A stretch of DNA of 64,000 nt from Trichoderma breve (lineage: Eukaryota > Ascomycota > Sordariomycetes > Hypocreales > Hypocreaceae), in contig NC_079233.1 in the NCBI RefSeq assembly GCF_028502605.1, positions 3,906,001 through 3,970,000 on the forward strand, in the 5' to 3' direction. Position numbers and translations under genes: made by a program. A model generated the notes under the pieces. The model did no database searches. It saw only the letters and a program-made list of their open reading frames with translations, and had not been told where the DNA came from. Each line of letters begins with the position of its first letter. Position 1 is the first letter of the stretch. Below, piece by piece: positions 10,042-21,574 of the stretch.

Positions 10042-13000
10042 ATGGCGCCCCTCAGCTGCCGAGGCCTGCTTGTGGGCATCGTGGCTGTCTTGCCCTCGCT
10101 GGCAGCCGCCTATGCAAACACCAGCTACAACGTCGACCTTCTGCGAGCCCAGTTCGCGCTTATGGACGACCGCCCCAAGGACTGTCCGCCATGGTAAGAG
10201 ACGCATCGCAAGCCGGCTCTCCATTGCGGCGACATCGCTGCTGACGCATCTTCGATTAGCTTCAACTGCCTCCTGCCTGCACACACCTGCGCCCAGTACG
10301 CAGGATGCAACGAGTACAACGGAAAATGCGACTGTCCCGACGGTTTCGGCGGTGACGACTGTCTCGAACCACGTACGTCTCCATCGTCAGCTTGATGCTA
10401 CCAAGGCATCTGGCACCGCCGTAATAATTCGCGCAATCAAGTTATGCTAACATTCGATTCTTCTCTTCTCCAGTGTGCGGCTCCCTTGGACGCGGCAGAG
10501 ACCGGCCTATGCGCTCAAACGCGAGTTGTGAATGCGACGAGGGCTGGACCGGCATCAACTGCAATGTCTGCACATCAAACAATGCCTGCAATGCTCTCAT
10601 GGAAACTGGAAGCGGCGGCGTCTGCTACCAGAATGGCGAGCTTGTTAAATACAACAACCAGATCTGCAAAGTCACCAACAAGAAGATTGGCGATCTGCTC
10701 GGAAGCCAGAAGCCAGAAGTAACGTTCACTTGCAAGGAGGATGATGCGACTTGCGATTTCCAATGTTGGTTCCGTCTCTTCTCAATTCCTACTCACTCTA
10801 CATACTAACTACTCTCTCTAGTCTGGATTGATCAAGTTGAGTCCTTTTACTGCCATTTGTCGGATTGCACGTCTGGTGCTCAGTATTCCGATGCGAAGAA
10901 CACCACTGCCTACAAATGCGACCACATCAGCTGCAGCTGCATTCCCGGCCGTATGATGTGCGGTAAAGATGGCTCGCTCGATCTTACCGACTTTTTGGAC
11001 CAAGCAATCAAAGGCCCTGGCCGATTCGAATGTTCGCAAAAGGGTGGTGGTGCCCATGACTGTGCCTTTAAAGAGCCGGAAATGGATAACCTCATCGTCA
11101 GTTTAATTGGTGACTCTAGTATCCTGCTGGACTGCCAAGCAGGCGAATGCTTGTATGAGACCGAAGTACCGGGCTATCACCGCCCGGTCAAGCAAATCAA
11201 CACTCCTCTCATCGCCGGTGTGATTGGCGGCTGTGCACTCTTCCTGGCTGCCGTCATCATCGCAACATGGTATTTGTCTCGCCGTAGATTGCATTACGGA
11301 GCGATTCGTTTGGAGGATTCTGACGACGAAAACACCAAGCTCATGGTCGATCACAAGCCAGCTGCACTATACTTTCAAAACGTCGCTTACTCCCTCAACG
11401 GGAAGAACATTCTGACCGGAATCCAAGGTATCTGCCAACCCGGCGAAGTAACTGCCATCATGGGATCCTCTGGTGCTGGTAAGACGACGTTCCTGGATAT
11501 TCTTGCTCGAAAGAATAAGCGCGGTCATGTTAGCGGAGACTTCTACGTCAATGGCGAAAAAGTCAGCGATACCGAATACAAGAACGTTGTTGGATTTGTT
11601 GATCAAGAAGACACCATGTTGCCAACTCTTACCGTTCATGAGACTATTCTCAACAGCGCCCTCCTCAGACTCCCCCGCGATATGGGCCGTGCTGCCAAGG
11701 AACAAAGAGTTACGGAAGTCGAGAAAGAGCTGGGTATTTATCATATACGAGACTCCCTTATTGGCTCTGAAGAAGGAAATGGCCGTGGAATCTCCGGTGG
11801 TGAGAAGCGACGTGTCGGAATTGCTTGCGAGCTGGTCACCAGCCCCTCTATCCTCTTCCTCGACGAACCCACCAGTGGACTGGATGCCTACAATGCGTAC
11901 AATGTTGTCGAATGCCTCGTGACGATGGCCAAAAACTACAAGCGAACCGTCATCTTCACCATCCATCAGCCTCGCTCCAACATTGTCGCCCTTTTCGACA
12001 GACTCATCTTGTTGGCCCAGGGAAAACTGGTCTATTCCGGACTCTTCGCGCAGTGCCAGACTTATTTTGATGATATTGGCTACGAATGTCCTCCAGGCTT
12101 CAATATTGCCGACTACCTTGTAGATCTTACCATGCATGCGGGCAGCACTCAGACTTTGGATGATGGAGGCATTGTTCCTGATGCTGGAAGTATTGGTCCG
12201 AGCAGCACCCGGGCTGTCAAGTCTATTGCGAGCGCCTCTCTTGTAAGTGCCGGCGAAGCAAGCGCTGAACCATCATTACGGCCCAAGAACCGACGTCGCG
12301 ATTCCGTCAAAGTACGACAAGAACGGGAGCTCTTCACACGTAGAAAGCAGACCGACACTGCCGCATCTTCAGATGCTGGTGGCGACAACCAAAGTGGTTA
12401 TCGGCTGCAGAACAACCCTTCAAGCTCCCTGCCTAGCCAACTGGAAGACCCTCATGATCTACCCCCTCCAGCCCTGACAGGAACCGATCTCGACATTATC
12501 ACTCGATCTTTCACCAAATCATACATTGCGACTTCTATTCGTGAAGATATTCAGCAAGCAATCACAGAAGCTGAAATTGCAAACGGAACTAGATCTAATA
12601 CCAATGGATATGCTGCAGACGGGCCGAACATTTATACGAGCGCTGTCGGAAAGGGATATGCTCGAATTGGCTATTTGCGCCAGTTTATCATCATCTCTGG
12701 AAGAACCTGGAAGAACTTGTACCGGAACCCGATGCTCATGCTCACACACTATGCGATTGCCATCATCTTGGCCGTATTCTCTGGGTATCTGTTCTATGGT
12801 CTCACTGACGACATCCCTGGTTTCCAAAACCGACTTGGCCTGTTCTTCTTCCTCCTGGCTCTCTTTGGCTTCAGTACCCTTACCAGTCTCAATGTGTTTG
12901 CCAGCGAGCGACTTCTCTTTACCCGTGAAAGAGCCAATGGCTACTATTCCCCAGCTACTTACTTTGCGGCCAAGGTTCTGTTCGACATTATTCCTCTAAG

Positions 13001-13502
13001 AATCATCCCTCCGATCCTCATGGGGTCCATCATCTACCCGATGACAGGCCTTGTACCTGATGCTGCGCACTTCTTCAAGTTTATGCTGGTTTTGGTTTTG
13101 TTCAATCTTGCAGCCGCTGCCATTTGCTTGTTCATTGGCATCGTTTGTAAAGACGGTGGCGTGGCCAACTTAATCGGTAGTTTGGTGATGCTATTCAGTC
13201 TCCTTTTCGCTGGCTTCCTCCTCAATCACGATGCCACGCCAAAGGGTGCTTTGTGGCTCCAAACACTGTCCATCTTCCACTACGGCTTTGAGTCACTCAT
13301 CGTCAACGAAGTAATAGAGCTCACTTTGGTAGACAAGAAGTACGGTCTCGATATCACCGTTCCCGGAGCCGCCATTCTCAGCTCATTTGGATTTCAAAAT
13401 GCTGCTCTTTGGTCGGATATCCGAAACCTGGGTATTTTCGCTGCCGCTTTCATCGTCCTCGCCTATGCCGCGATGCATATCTTGCTCGTCGAGAAGCGAT
13501 AG
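10042..13502 (+). CDS. ADP1: ABCG-family transporter with extracellular EGF-like region (ADP1 type)
   Basis: Membrane ATP-binding cassette protein of the ADP1 group; its transported substrate is not established in the family. Four exons: 10042-10193, 10260-10372, 10474-10764 and 10822-13502, giving 1078 residues (yeast Adp1 is of similar length). It starts with a signal peptide, then a Cys-rich luminal/extracellular region with EGF-like spacing ([24 protein letters not shown]), then one membrane span near residue 400. The single nucleotide-binding domain shows Walker [10 protein letters not shown], signature ISGGEKRR, Walker [13 protein letters not shown] and the switch His in HQPRS. A Ser-rich linker leads to six C-terminal membrane segments. 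It is thus a half-size transporter that would act as a dimer. Every join restores frame and a conserved Cys. Confidence 0.93.
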
Positions 13503-13883
13503 ACCACCCACCTAGAATTTATCCCAAGTCGAAGAAACATTTCTGTGCAGGTTGCGGCATGTACATACTCATATCGGGCAAACTCCCTGGACATTTGCAC
13601 AAATGGCGTTTACGGAGCACATCTATTTAAACCTCTTGACTGTTTCATGTGGTATTTTATGGCTATAGTTTTGGGCATTGGTGTAGTAATATGGTTGGTC
13701 TCAATAAACACCGATATTTTTTGTCGCCCGAATTTAGAAGTTGGAGAATCTTTCTGATTGATATAGCTTGAATTCGTGAAGCGTGAATATGATTTTTCCG
13801 AGTGATACTGATATAATACATGTAGTGCGCAGTACGAGCGCATGATACTCTACAGTTTTACAAAAAACAAAGGCCCCTTGCCG
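13503..13883. other. Convergent 3' flanks of ABC transporter and mS26
   Basis: 381 bp between two genes that read toward each other. It should contain both 3' untranslated regions; A/T-rich stretches at about 13,690-13,820 could carry polyadenylation signals. No gene seen. Confidence 0.35.
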
Positions 13884-14801
13884 CTACTCCATTTTACCTC
13901 CCGTAAACTCCTCAGCAATCCTCTTTTGCCGCTTAACAGAGCGATCATATTCAGACTCGTAGTAATCCATAAGCTTGGTTGATTTGCCAGTGGTGGTCTC
14001 TAGCATGTTGGCAATGGAAGGAGGCTTGCCATAGATGCCCCAAGAGTTCTCGGTTGTACCGTAGCGCTGGAAGAATTGGCTTTGTTTCCTGAAGTAGTCC
14101 TCGCTGAAGATCTCATCAATCTCGGCCTTGAGCTCGCTCTCCTGGACGATGAAGTTGGAGGCATTGATGTACAGCTCCATTAGGGCATCTCGTCGGGCTT
14201 CGTATTTAGCTTTTTCCTTGGCCTGGACCTTGAACTTGCTGCGCTGCGCTCGGGCGAAGCGCTCAGGGTCTGGATATACTTTGGTGTCGAGAATGGCATC
14301 CAGGACGGTGCTTCGTGTGAGTCGGTCGTCCTCTCGTTCTGGCGCGGCAGCAGCCTCGTTGTGCTCCTTGAATTTACGGCTGACACGGGCATTTCTGGCT
14401 GCGTCGCTCTTTTCGCGCCGTGTATAGAGGGCCTTTAGACCTTGCTCCAAATTGGTCCTTCGGGTCTCGGCCATTTCCCGCTTCCATCGCTGGGACTCGT
14501 TTGAAGGCTCTTTCTCGTCGGCAGATCTGGGGGCGGTCTTCTGGATGTACTCGGGTTGGATTTTGCGATCGCCCTCTGACCGAGGGAAAACCTGGCGAGG
14601 CACTGGAAGTGAGCCTCTTACTCGCGGAGGCTTGGCTTCATCGGTTTGGGACTGAGGAGGGGAAGGAAGTCGGATGTAGGAGGGGGATTGAGGTGGGACG
14701 GCGTTGGAGAGAATGGCCGGAGTTGTTGAGAAGCTTCGTGAAGCAGACGACAATTGCCGAACTGCTGGCCTGAGGTAGTTGCTTGCAGAATGAAGCGACA
14801 T
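13884..14801 (-). CDS. PET123: Mitochondrial small-subunit ribosomal protein mS26 (PET123-like)
   Basis: Component of the mitochondrial small ribosomal subunit. Single exon of 305 residues starting at the ATG at 14801, which opens with an Arg/Ser/Ala-rich mitochondrial presequence; the frame upstream of it has no ATG. The middle is highly charged and helical (many KAKYEARR- and RRTNLEQG-like stretches), and the YPDPERFARAQRSKF block precedes a long helix with LMELYINASNFIV, the pattern I associate with fungal mS26/Pet123. It is divergent from NOG2, with 312 bp between the two starts. The family assignment rests on pattern memory and could be another helical mitoribosomal protein. Confidence 0.72.
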   Translation of the reverse strand: MSLHSASNYLRPAVRQLSSASRSFSTTPAILSNAVPPQSPSYIRLPSPPQSQTDEAKPPRVRGSLPVPRQVFPRSEGDRKIQPEYIQKTAPRSADEKEPSNESQRWKREMAETRRTNLEQGLKALYTRREKSDAARNARVSRKFKEHNEAAAAPEREDDRLTRSTVLDAILDTKVYPDPERFARAQRSKFKVQAKEKAKYEARRDALMELYINASNFIVQESELKAEIDEIFSEDYFRKQSQFFQRYGTTENSWGIYGKPPSIANMLETTTGKSTKLMDYYESEYDRSVKRQKRIAEEFTGGKME

Positions 14802-15113
14802 CCTGACCTGAAGTTGAGCTGGGAATTGGCTCTTGTTGCTCTTCCGCAAAGGTGGTTGTGTGATATCGACTTACAGAAAATTGCCAAACCCGCAGAGCGA
14901 CCCGGATTATCTAGCCCCGATGTTCCGCGCAACCCCTGCCTTGCTTAAATAAGTCGACCAGCCACCGTCTGCAGAGATGTGGGTTAGTGGGGTCCTTCGA
15001 AAAAAAAAAAAAGTTGGTGATAAGAAAAGCTGCTGCTGCAATTTTAATCTTTTTCTGCTCTCTTTACTTCTTCCCAAGATCTTTGTGCTTGCTAGCAAGC
15101 CCAAAACTTCACC
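14802..15113. promoter_or_regulatory. Divergent promoter between mS26 and NOG2
   Basis: 312 bp separate the start codons of two genes transcribed apart, one for mitochondrial and one for cytosolic ribosome production. It contains a poly(A) tract at about 15001-15012 and pyrimidine-rich stretches before the NOG2 start. Shared regulation is inferred only from the layout. Confidence 0.5.
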
Positions 15114-17350
15114 ATGGGTACCGGGAAGAAGGAAGCAGCCCGGCGTACGCGCCAGGGCAAAACCGGCGATGGCATGGGAAATGTGCGTGTCAAGGGCGAG
15201 AACTTTTATCGGTATGTGTAGCCTTTGTGCTCTGGATGAAGATTTTTTTGCGTCGAAGCATGCTAACAAAGATGCGTGAAGCGATGCGAAAAAGGTCAAG
15301 CTCGTGAACATGTACAAGGATGGCAAGGCCCAGAGAGACAAGGATGGGAATATCACAAAGGCTGCCAGCTTTCAGTCAAGAGATATCCCCAATGCCCGAA
15401 TCGAGCCAAACCGCAAGTGGTTTACCAATACTCGTGTTGTCTCTCAGGATACCCTCACAGCCTTCCGTGAGGCCATGGCTGAAAAGGCCAAGGATCCTTA
15501 CCAGGTTCTCCTCAAGACGAATAAGCTCCCCATGAGCCTTATCCACGACGGAGGAAAGGACACCACCAATGGCGTCAAGCAGCACAAGGCCAAGATGACC
15601 ATTGAGACCTCGCCGTTTGCTGGTGTCTTTGGGCCCAAGGCTCAGCGCAAGCGTGTCAAACTCGGAGTCAGCACCGTCGCTGATCTCGCTGACGACACTG
15701 AGAAGAGCATGGATACCTATGAAGAGCGCATGGAGCATAACAAGCTCCTAAGTGGAAACTATGGCAATGACGGCGAGACTGAAAAGGCGCTCACCATGGC
15801 CATCGAGCCTGTGTTCGACAAGGGCCAGAGCAAGCGTATCTGGAACGAGCTTTACAAGGTCATCGACTCCTCAGATGTCATCATCCACGTGCTCGATGCT
15901 AGAGATCCCGTCGGAACTCGATGCCGAAGTGTCGAAAAGTATCTGAAAGACGAGGCACCTCACAAGCACTTGATCTTTGTCCTCAACAAGTGTGATTTGG
16001 TACCTACCAGCGTTTGTGTAAGTAATTGGCTCCATCTTTTTCTTTTCCTCTTCAACCTTGTTTCCCCTTCCTGGCTTCGTGCCCCCAATGAATCCTGTCA
16101 GGACACCTCGCATACTCTCCGTGGAGGACCGTCTGTTACAACATTGGGAGATCCATTGCCATCTCGACTGTCTCAGCTTCGGCTGCAGGCTGATAGGTGC
16201 CGTTTTGGTTACTTATCAAGAGAAGGCTGTGCGTCTGATGAGTTGAAGCCTTCCCTCGCCTTTACCGGCATCCAAAGGAGCTTCGTAGTGATGACACACA
16301 CATTTTTTCATTGACGATTCAATTTTTTGTGCTTTAAACCTTGTTTATAAATGTTCTCGTCTAACTTGAGAATAGGCTGCCTGGGTACGAGTTCTTTCCA
16401 AAGAATACCCAACACTTGCATTCCACGCAAGCATCAACAACTCGTTTGGCAAGGGATCCCTGATCCAGCTGCTGCGACAATTTTCTGCTCTTCATACAGA
16501 CAGGAAGCAGATTTCTGTTGGCTTGATTGGTGGCCCCAACACTGGAAAGTCTTCCATTATCAACACACTGTCAAAGAAGAAGGTGTGCACTGTAGCGCCA
16601 ATTCCTGGAGAAACCAAGGTGTGGCAATACGTGAGCTTAATGAAGCGCATCTATCTTATCGATTGCCCTGGTATTGTCCCTCCCTCAGGCACAGACACGC
16701 CAACCGATCTCGTCTTACGAGGTGTTGTGCGAGTTGAGAAGGTGGAGCATCCTGAACAATACATTGACGCCCTGCTGAGCCGAGTCAAGAAGCACCATAT
16801 GGAAAAGACGTATGACGTCAGGGGATGGGAGACCGGAACTGAGCTTCTCGAGGTCCTTGCCCGCAAAGCAGGCCGTCTTCTTCGCGGAGGAGAGCCTGAC
16901 CTGGATGGTGTGGCAAAGATGATGCTGAATGATTTCATGAGGGGCAGAATCCCCTGGTACACTCCAGCTCCCAAGTCCAGTGAAGAGGGCGAAGAGGGCA
17001 GCAGCAACGTCAATGGCCGCGGCGGCAGGCTGGGTGAGATGCCTCGGAAGCGACCTGCTTCCGAGACATTGGATACCGCTGAAGCCGAAGTCGATGCCCC
17101 TGCAGACAAAGTCGAAGGCGATGAGTCATCTGACAACGAAGACTTTGAGGGGTTCGGCAGCGGCACCGATGAAGCTCAGTCAAGAAAGCCTTCGTTTGGT
17201 GCCACTAGTGGAGCACAAAGCGATGCTGACGGCAACTCGGACGACATTTTGTCTATTGGCGAGTCAAGCGGTGACGAGGGCCAAGAAGCGGCTCCCGTAG
17301 CCCAAATCTCAGCCAAAGCTGGCCGACCCAACAAGAGACAGCGACGCTGA
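15114..17350 (+). CDS. NOG2: Nucleolar GTP-binding protein NOG2 (60S assembly GTPase)
   Basis: Circularly permuted GTPase that acts in the nucleus on pre-60S particles and must leave before export. Exons are 15114-15211, 15282-16017 and 16376-17350, giving 602 residues. The N-terminal NGP1NT region begins [16 protein letters not shown]; the permuted order is visible, with G4 NKCD (in VLNKCDLVP) before G1 GGPNTGKSS (about 330-338) and G3 DCPG. The C-terminus is acidic and Ser-rich with a basic end KRQRR, as in fungal Nog2. Intron 1 has a perfect TGCTAAC branch point at 15261-15267. Intron 2 is 358 bp, several times longer than any other intron here, and may host a snoRNA (see separate entry). 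Confidence 0.95.
16100..16302 (+). ncRNA. Candidate intronic H/ACA snoRNA (snR191-like position)
   Basis: Lies wholly within the 358-bp second intron of NOG2. GGACACCT at 16101-16108 can pair with AGGTGCC at 16195-16201 (one bulged A), enclosing a CAGC-TTCG-GCTG hairpin. AGAGAA at 16219-16224 fits the H box (ANANNA). GAAGGCT then pairs with AGCCTTC downstream, and an ACACACA run near 16294-16302 can supply the ACA box. In budding yeast the NOG2 intron encodes snR191, an H/ACA guide for two conserved large-subunit pseudouridines (established knowledge). Homology is inferred from position and architecture; I did not match guide loops to rRNA, and the ends are approximate. Confidence 0.45.
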
Positions 17351-19467
17351 AGAGGCAATGGGGCGGGATCATAATAACCCACACCATTGAATGGCAGCCC
17401 TGCTCTCAAACAAGCTTGAACAATACAGTATGCATGCTGCCCTTGGAAGTCGGTCCTGTACGTATACCGTGTCCGCTTCCAACAACATGCAGACTTGATT
17501 GAGAAAAATATGCTCGCTCGGCATCAAGGCACCACCAGCTGAGCCAAGCTGTTAGCTAAGATCAACGCATCTTAGGATAGACTGCCTAGTGCAGCACAAA
17601 AAGACCCGCGGTATCCGGACTGGCAAATATCCCAAGCATACGGGCATTGGCCAGCCACGAATCTCGATCCCATTTCATTTTCACGGCTATAATGCGCTTT
17701 AGGTGGGCTTTGAGTAGCCCTGCCATGTGGAATTGAAGAGGATTGTACAGAAAGGGAAAGCTGTAGCTGCTAGTGTGCAGGGATTTAGGCGACGTGTGCT
17801 CCCCAAAGACGTCATTAGGAGGTGCCAAGCTCTGCCGAACAACCTCTAGCTGTCTTTGCGAGGACGCTTAGATCGTGGCTATTGTGTATCGTGGTCCACT
17901 CTAGGAAGTCGGCCGATTCACAAGCACACCCTCTCGTCCAAATGGGCAACCTGCCACGAAGGAACGGTCGAAGTTGGGGCAACCCCGCAGGGACATGTCG
18001 ATCCATTATGATCGAGGCTTTGCTCGGATGGACTGGAAAGTGAACAGAACTTCTTTTAGACCTGGGACTACATTGTCTGACATGACATGAATTGGACCAA
18101 TTGAAATAATACCCCCTAATCAATTCGTGTTACTATTTCGAACGGAATCATTGTGACTGTTATTTTAACCTGACCTGTCTCAACTCTTGAATCATTTCTT
18201 CCAAGCTTCTGCCTGTATGTAGGGGGCTTCTTGTTCCACCTGCAGTGCGAATTGACATTGTCTCGCACTGCAGAAGAGCAATTGATCAACAAAACCGCTC
18301 ACGAGTTACCATGACAGCTTTGTACTCCGTGCTTTGCGGCTACAGAGCTGTCGTAGCTAGGTAGATCAAGGTTGAACGAAAACCTTGTTCGATTTTCCAG
18401 ATACGAGCTTTTTTCCTCTTCTACCTTACCCCAAAATTCCTCTTCGTGCAACCAGACCAGACACGAACTCCTCTTTTCTGCTAGCTGGAGCGGATCGCCG
18501 GTCAGCTGGCTAGGATGACGGCGGTTGGTTAAAGCGAGGCTTAGTGAGGGCCCTAATGGGTTTGCAACCAGGGATCTGCTTGTCAAGATGTGTTGAGCTT
18601 CGGCTGTTTTGTTTTGGGCAGGGTGTTTAGTTGGTACACCGAGGGTTGGCATTCGGTAACTCGGATGCTAAGTTGCCAGCTTTGTGCTGGATGTTGGATT
18701 TTGCCTCCTATGTGATATCCGGAGAAGCTGAAATACATGCAGGGCATTTGAATAACGACGTTAGGATGATGGGTAAACTATCTTCTATTCTCTCGTTTGA
18801 TTTGCTGATTGTTATGATGGCGCATACAAAGTACATGGAATGTTTTACATGCCTGAATTCTGCGGCTGTGTTGTCACAGACGTGTAAGACATTGTTGCCA
18901 CCTTCGAGCCCTCAGGCCATTTTGTCGTCGGCCTCCCGGATTGGCCTAGTTGTATATGCAATCTTTCGGTCAAGTTAGGCTTCTCTATTCTTTTTGGGGG
19001 GCGAGAGGATCCTGGCTGGCTGGGCTATTCTCCCACACCCCTCATCCCGGACGATGATGATGTGGTGCGTTGGCCTGTTTCTCGTATTCCGAGAGAGTGG
19101 TGAGGTCAATGGGTGGATTCCCGGAGATCTTTCAAGCTGCTTTTGGTAAAATATTCTTTCTGGTGTGCATGTGTCCGGCCGTGAGTGAGGTAAGAGGCAT
19201 CGTGGAGTTGGTGGCTTGGTGAGATCTCGGAAGACTGGATGTAGATGGAAACTTGGCATGGGACTCTTCTCGTGGTGTATATAATGATGGCTTCTTTCCT
19301 TCATTCTCATGTTTGTCTTTCCCCAATGGAAGACATCTTGTTCTATAAAGAACTAAGTCAACCTCTTCCCAAGGCGGCAATTCATATTTGTGAATAGCTT
19401 CATCTGCCTATAAGACTACACCATATCCTCAACCTCACACGAGCAAGAACAACCCCATCTGTTCGCC
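17351..19467. other. Intergenic region, about 2.1 kb
   Basis: No gene can be supported. A minus-strand frame at 17586-17828 (80 residues, containing VKMKWDRDSW) faintly resembles the C-terminus of FAD-linked oxidases, but no upstream exon with an FAD motif follows. Open frames at 18299-18978 show no family signature. The last few hundred bases should be the promoter of the But2-domain gene; a pyrimidine-rich stretch precedes its start. Confidence 0.35.
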
Positions 19468-20571
19468 ATGTTATACCCTCTTCTTGCTCTTGGCCTCGGC
19501 GTGGCCGTTACTGAAGCTGCCGTCGCGCGGACTTCTGGGTGCCAGTTACACTTCACAGCTTCAGGAGCCATATCTGGTCCTGTTGGCGAGATTTTGTCTG
19601 GCCAGGTGCGAGCTGGTGGCGGTGTGAGCTCGACCACGTTCACTCTGCAGGGAGCGCAACTGTGGGATGACAAGGGTTATGGGTGCTGGTGGACTCGTAA
19701 GTTATTATCTTTTGCCACGATGGTGGTGTTTATAATCAGAGACATGCATATGCATATGCACTGAAGATGTCTCGGAATCGTGGTTTGCGTGCTGACGAAT
19801 GGATGTGAGACAGCCCCAACTCATGTCCTCCAATGTGACAAAGGTCAGACGCCAGACAATGGATTCAAGGTTGGTTGTGATGGCCGTGTCTCGTATAACG
19901 GGCAGACGGAGTTCTGGGAGTGCCAGACCGGCGAGAGTGGGCAGTATAACGTCTATCTCAACGGCGGACAAGGCATCAATTGCAACAAGATTAGCCTCCA
20001 TGCTGATGGCTGCCACTCTGGATGTCCTCCTCCTCCTCCGCCATCGCCTACTCCTACACCTACTCCTACTGCTCTAAGTTCTTGCCCGACAAATCTCAAC
20101 GGAGCTTATGAGTTCCCTCACCTCATCATCCCTGTGGACAAGACCAAGCCTGACAATGCCCCTGGAACATCCTACTTTGGCGAGGTCTCCGATAGCGTCT
20201 CTTCCATCTTCAACTTTGACGTCCCCAGCGGCGACAAAGGCAAGAAGTGTAGCCTTGTATTCCTCTTCCCTCAGCAGAAGGATCTCCAGACTTCGTCATT
20301 TACCTTTTCTGGTTCAGGAGCTCTGGACTTTGCTTGGCTGAACGGCCCTGCTAGTCAAGGCACCACGTATAACAACCAGCCGGGAAAGAAGCAGGACTTT
20401 GGAACGACAACGGTTTCGCCTGGAAACAGCTATGTGATTTCTACGTTTGATTGCCCGGCTGGACAGACTGTTGCGTTTGAGATTTCGGATGCAAACGGCG
20501 GAGGTACCTCGTTTAGGTACTTCCAGGATTATAACCCGTCGCCTATTGGATTGTACATCACAAAATGCTAG
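19468..20571 (+). CDS. Secreted protein with But2-type C-terminal domain
   Basis: Two exons, 19468-19696 and 19814-20571, encode 328 residues; the intron has a GTAAGT donor. The protein begins with a signal peptide (LLALGLGVAVTEA), then a Cys-containing domain with the CDKGQTPDNGFKVGCDGRVSY block found in several fungal surface proteins. A proline linker (PPPPPPSPTPTPTPT, about residues 187-201) follows, then a beta-rich domain starting at a conserved Cys with SYFGEVSDSVSSIFNFDVP, which I recognise as the Ubiquitin 3 binding protein But2 C-terminal domain. That domain name comes from a yeast protein; in filamentous fungi such proteins are secreted or wall-associated and their function is unknown. 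No GPI tail is visible. Confidence 0.82.
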
Positions 20572-21574
20572 AAGAAGACGTACTGGGGCGGAAAAATTGG
20601 ACGAGAGGGTATGGAGCAAAGGATGTAATACTGGCTGAAGCTGCACGGGCTTGGATTAATTCTTGGGATGGGCATTGGATGTGTTTGATGACAACGGTTT
20701 ATGGATATTTGATGATAACAATGAGTCACTCCCTAAATAATTGACGATAACTTGTTCACCTATTTGCTCCTCCTACACATGAAGTACCATAATTAGGTAA
20801 TTGTACTAAGAATCACCTGTAATGTGGCACCCTTTGATGTGGGTAGCTGCAAAAGTGAAGTGAAGCCGCAAAAGTGAAGTGAATGTCAACCTTGGACTGA
20901 AGCCGTTTGTACAAGGTCAATTTTGCGCCCTGCATCCCGTGCTCTACACTCAGCCCTAATAGTACCAGGTAAATGTATGGGATTGTAGAGATAAGTACCA
21001 GGAGCACCAAGAAAATAGTACGATGAATGTATTATCTTCAAGCAATTGCGAACACTCTGGTTGGCCTGCAAAGGCCACTCCCGCCCCTTTTTACGACACA
21101 AGATATTTCGCACATCTACGCAGCAATTGCGCTCATACAATATTCATTTTGAAGCTCAAGATGGCGAAATACTGTCTAGATGAATTATTTTATTGGTGTA
21201 TGTCTTTTTTTCTCCAGTAGATGGGAGGAAAACTTCGGGTGTGAGGTTTCTCAGTTAGAGTTCACTTTTACTTCGACATCAGACGAAACCCACTCAGAAT
21301 ACAGAAAATCTACTCGCCCGCCACTCACTTTTGCCATGGCAACATTGATCTCTCCGTTCACAAGGTTTTACTATTCAGTTTGCCTTCTGCTTCTTCCGAA
21401 TCTGTTTACTTTTTCCCTCCATTGCTTTGTTATCTTGTTCCGTGAGCAATTCAACAATCCTCAAGCTTGATCGACATCATACCAGCATACCAATATTCCA
21501 GTATTCTACTATTCCAGTATTATATCTTGTGTTGCAATTGAGCTCTTGAGAATCATCCTTGCAATTCACCGACA
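20572..21574. other. Intergenic region, about 1 kb
   Basis: No gene recognised. A short direct duplication (GCAAAAGTGAAGTGAA, twice around 20849-20882) is present. The final 200 bp, pyrimidine-rich with repeated ATTCCAGTATT-like words at about 21494-21522, form the likely promoter and leader of the next gene. Confidence 0.35.

Noticed and set aside
9594..10284. Overlapping 216- and 219-codon frames on both strands before the ABC transporter
   Set aside because: No recognised motif, and they overlap the real first exon and intron of the transporter.
11367..12137. Minus-strand 256-codon frame inside the ABC transporter
   Set aside because: Antisense shadow of the nucleotide-binding domain, with no motif of its own.
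17586..17828. Possible C-terminus of an FAD oxidase
   Set aside because: Only a faint local resemblance; no upstream exon with FAD-binding motifs could be found.
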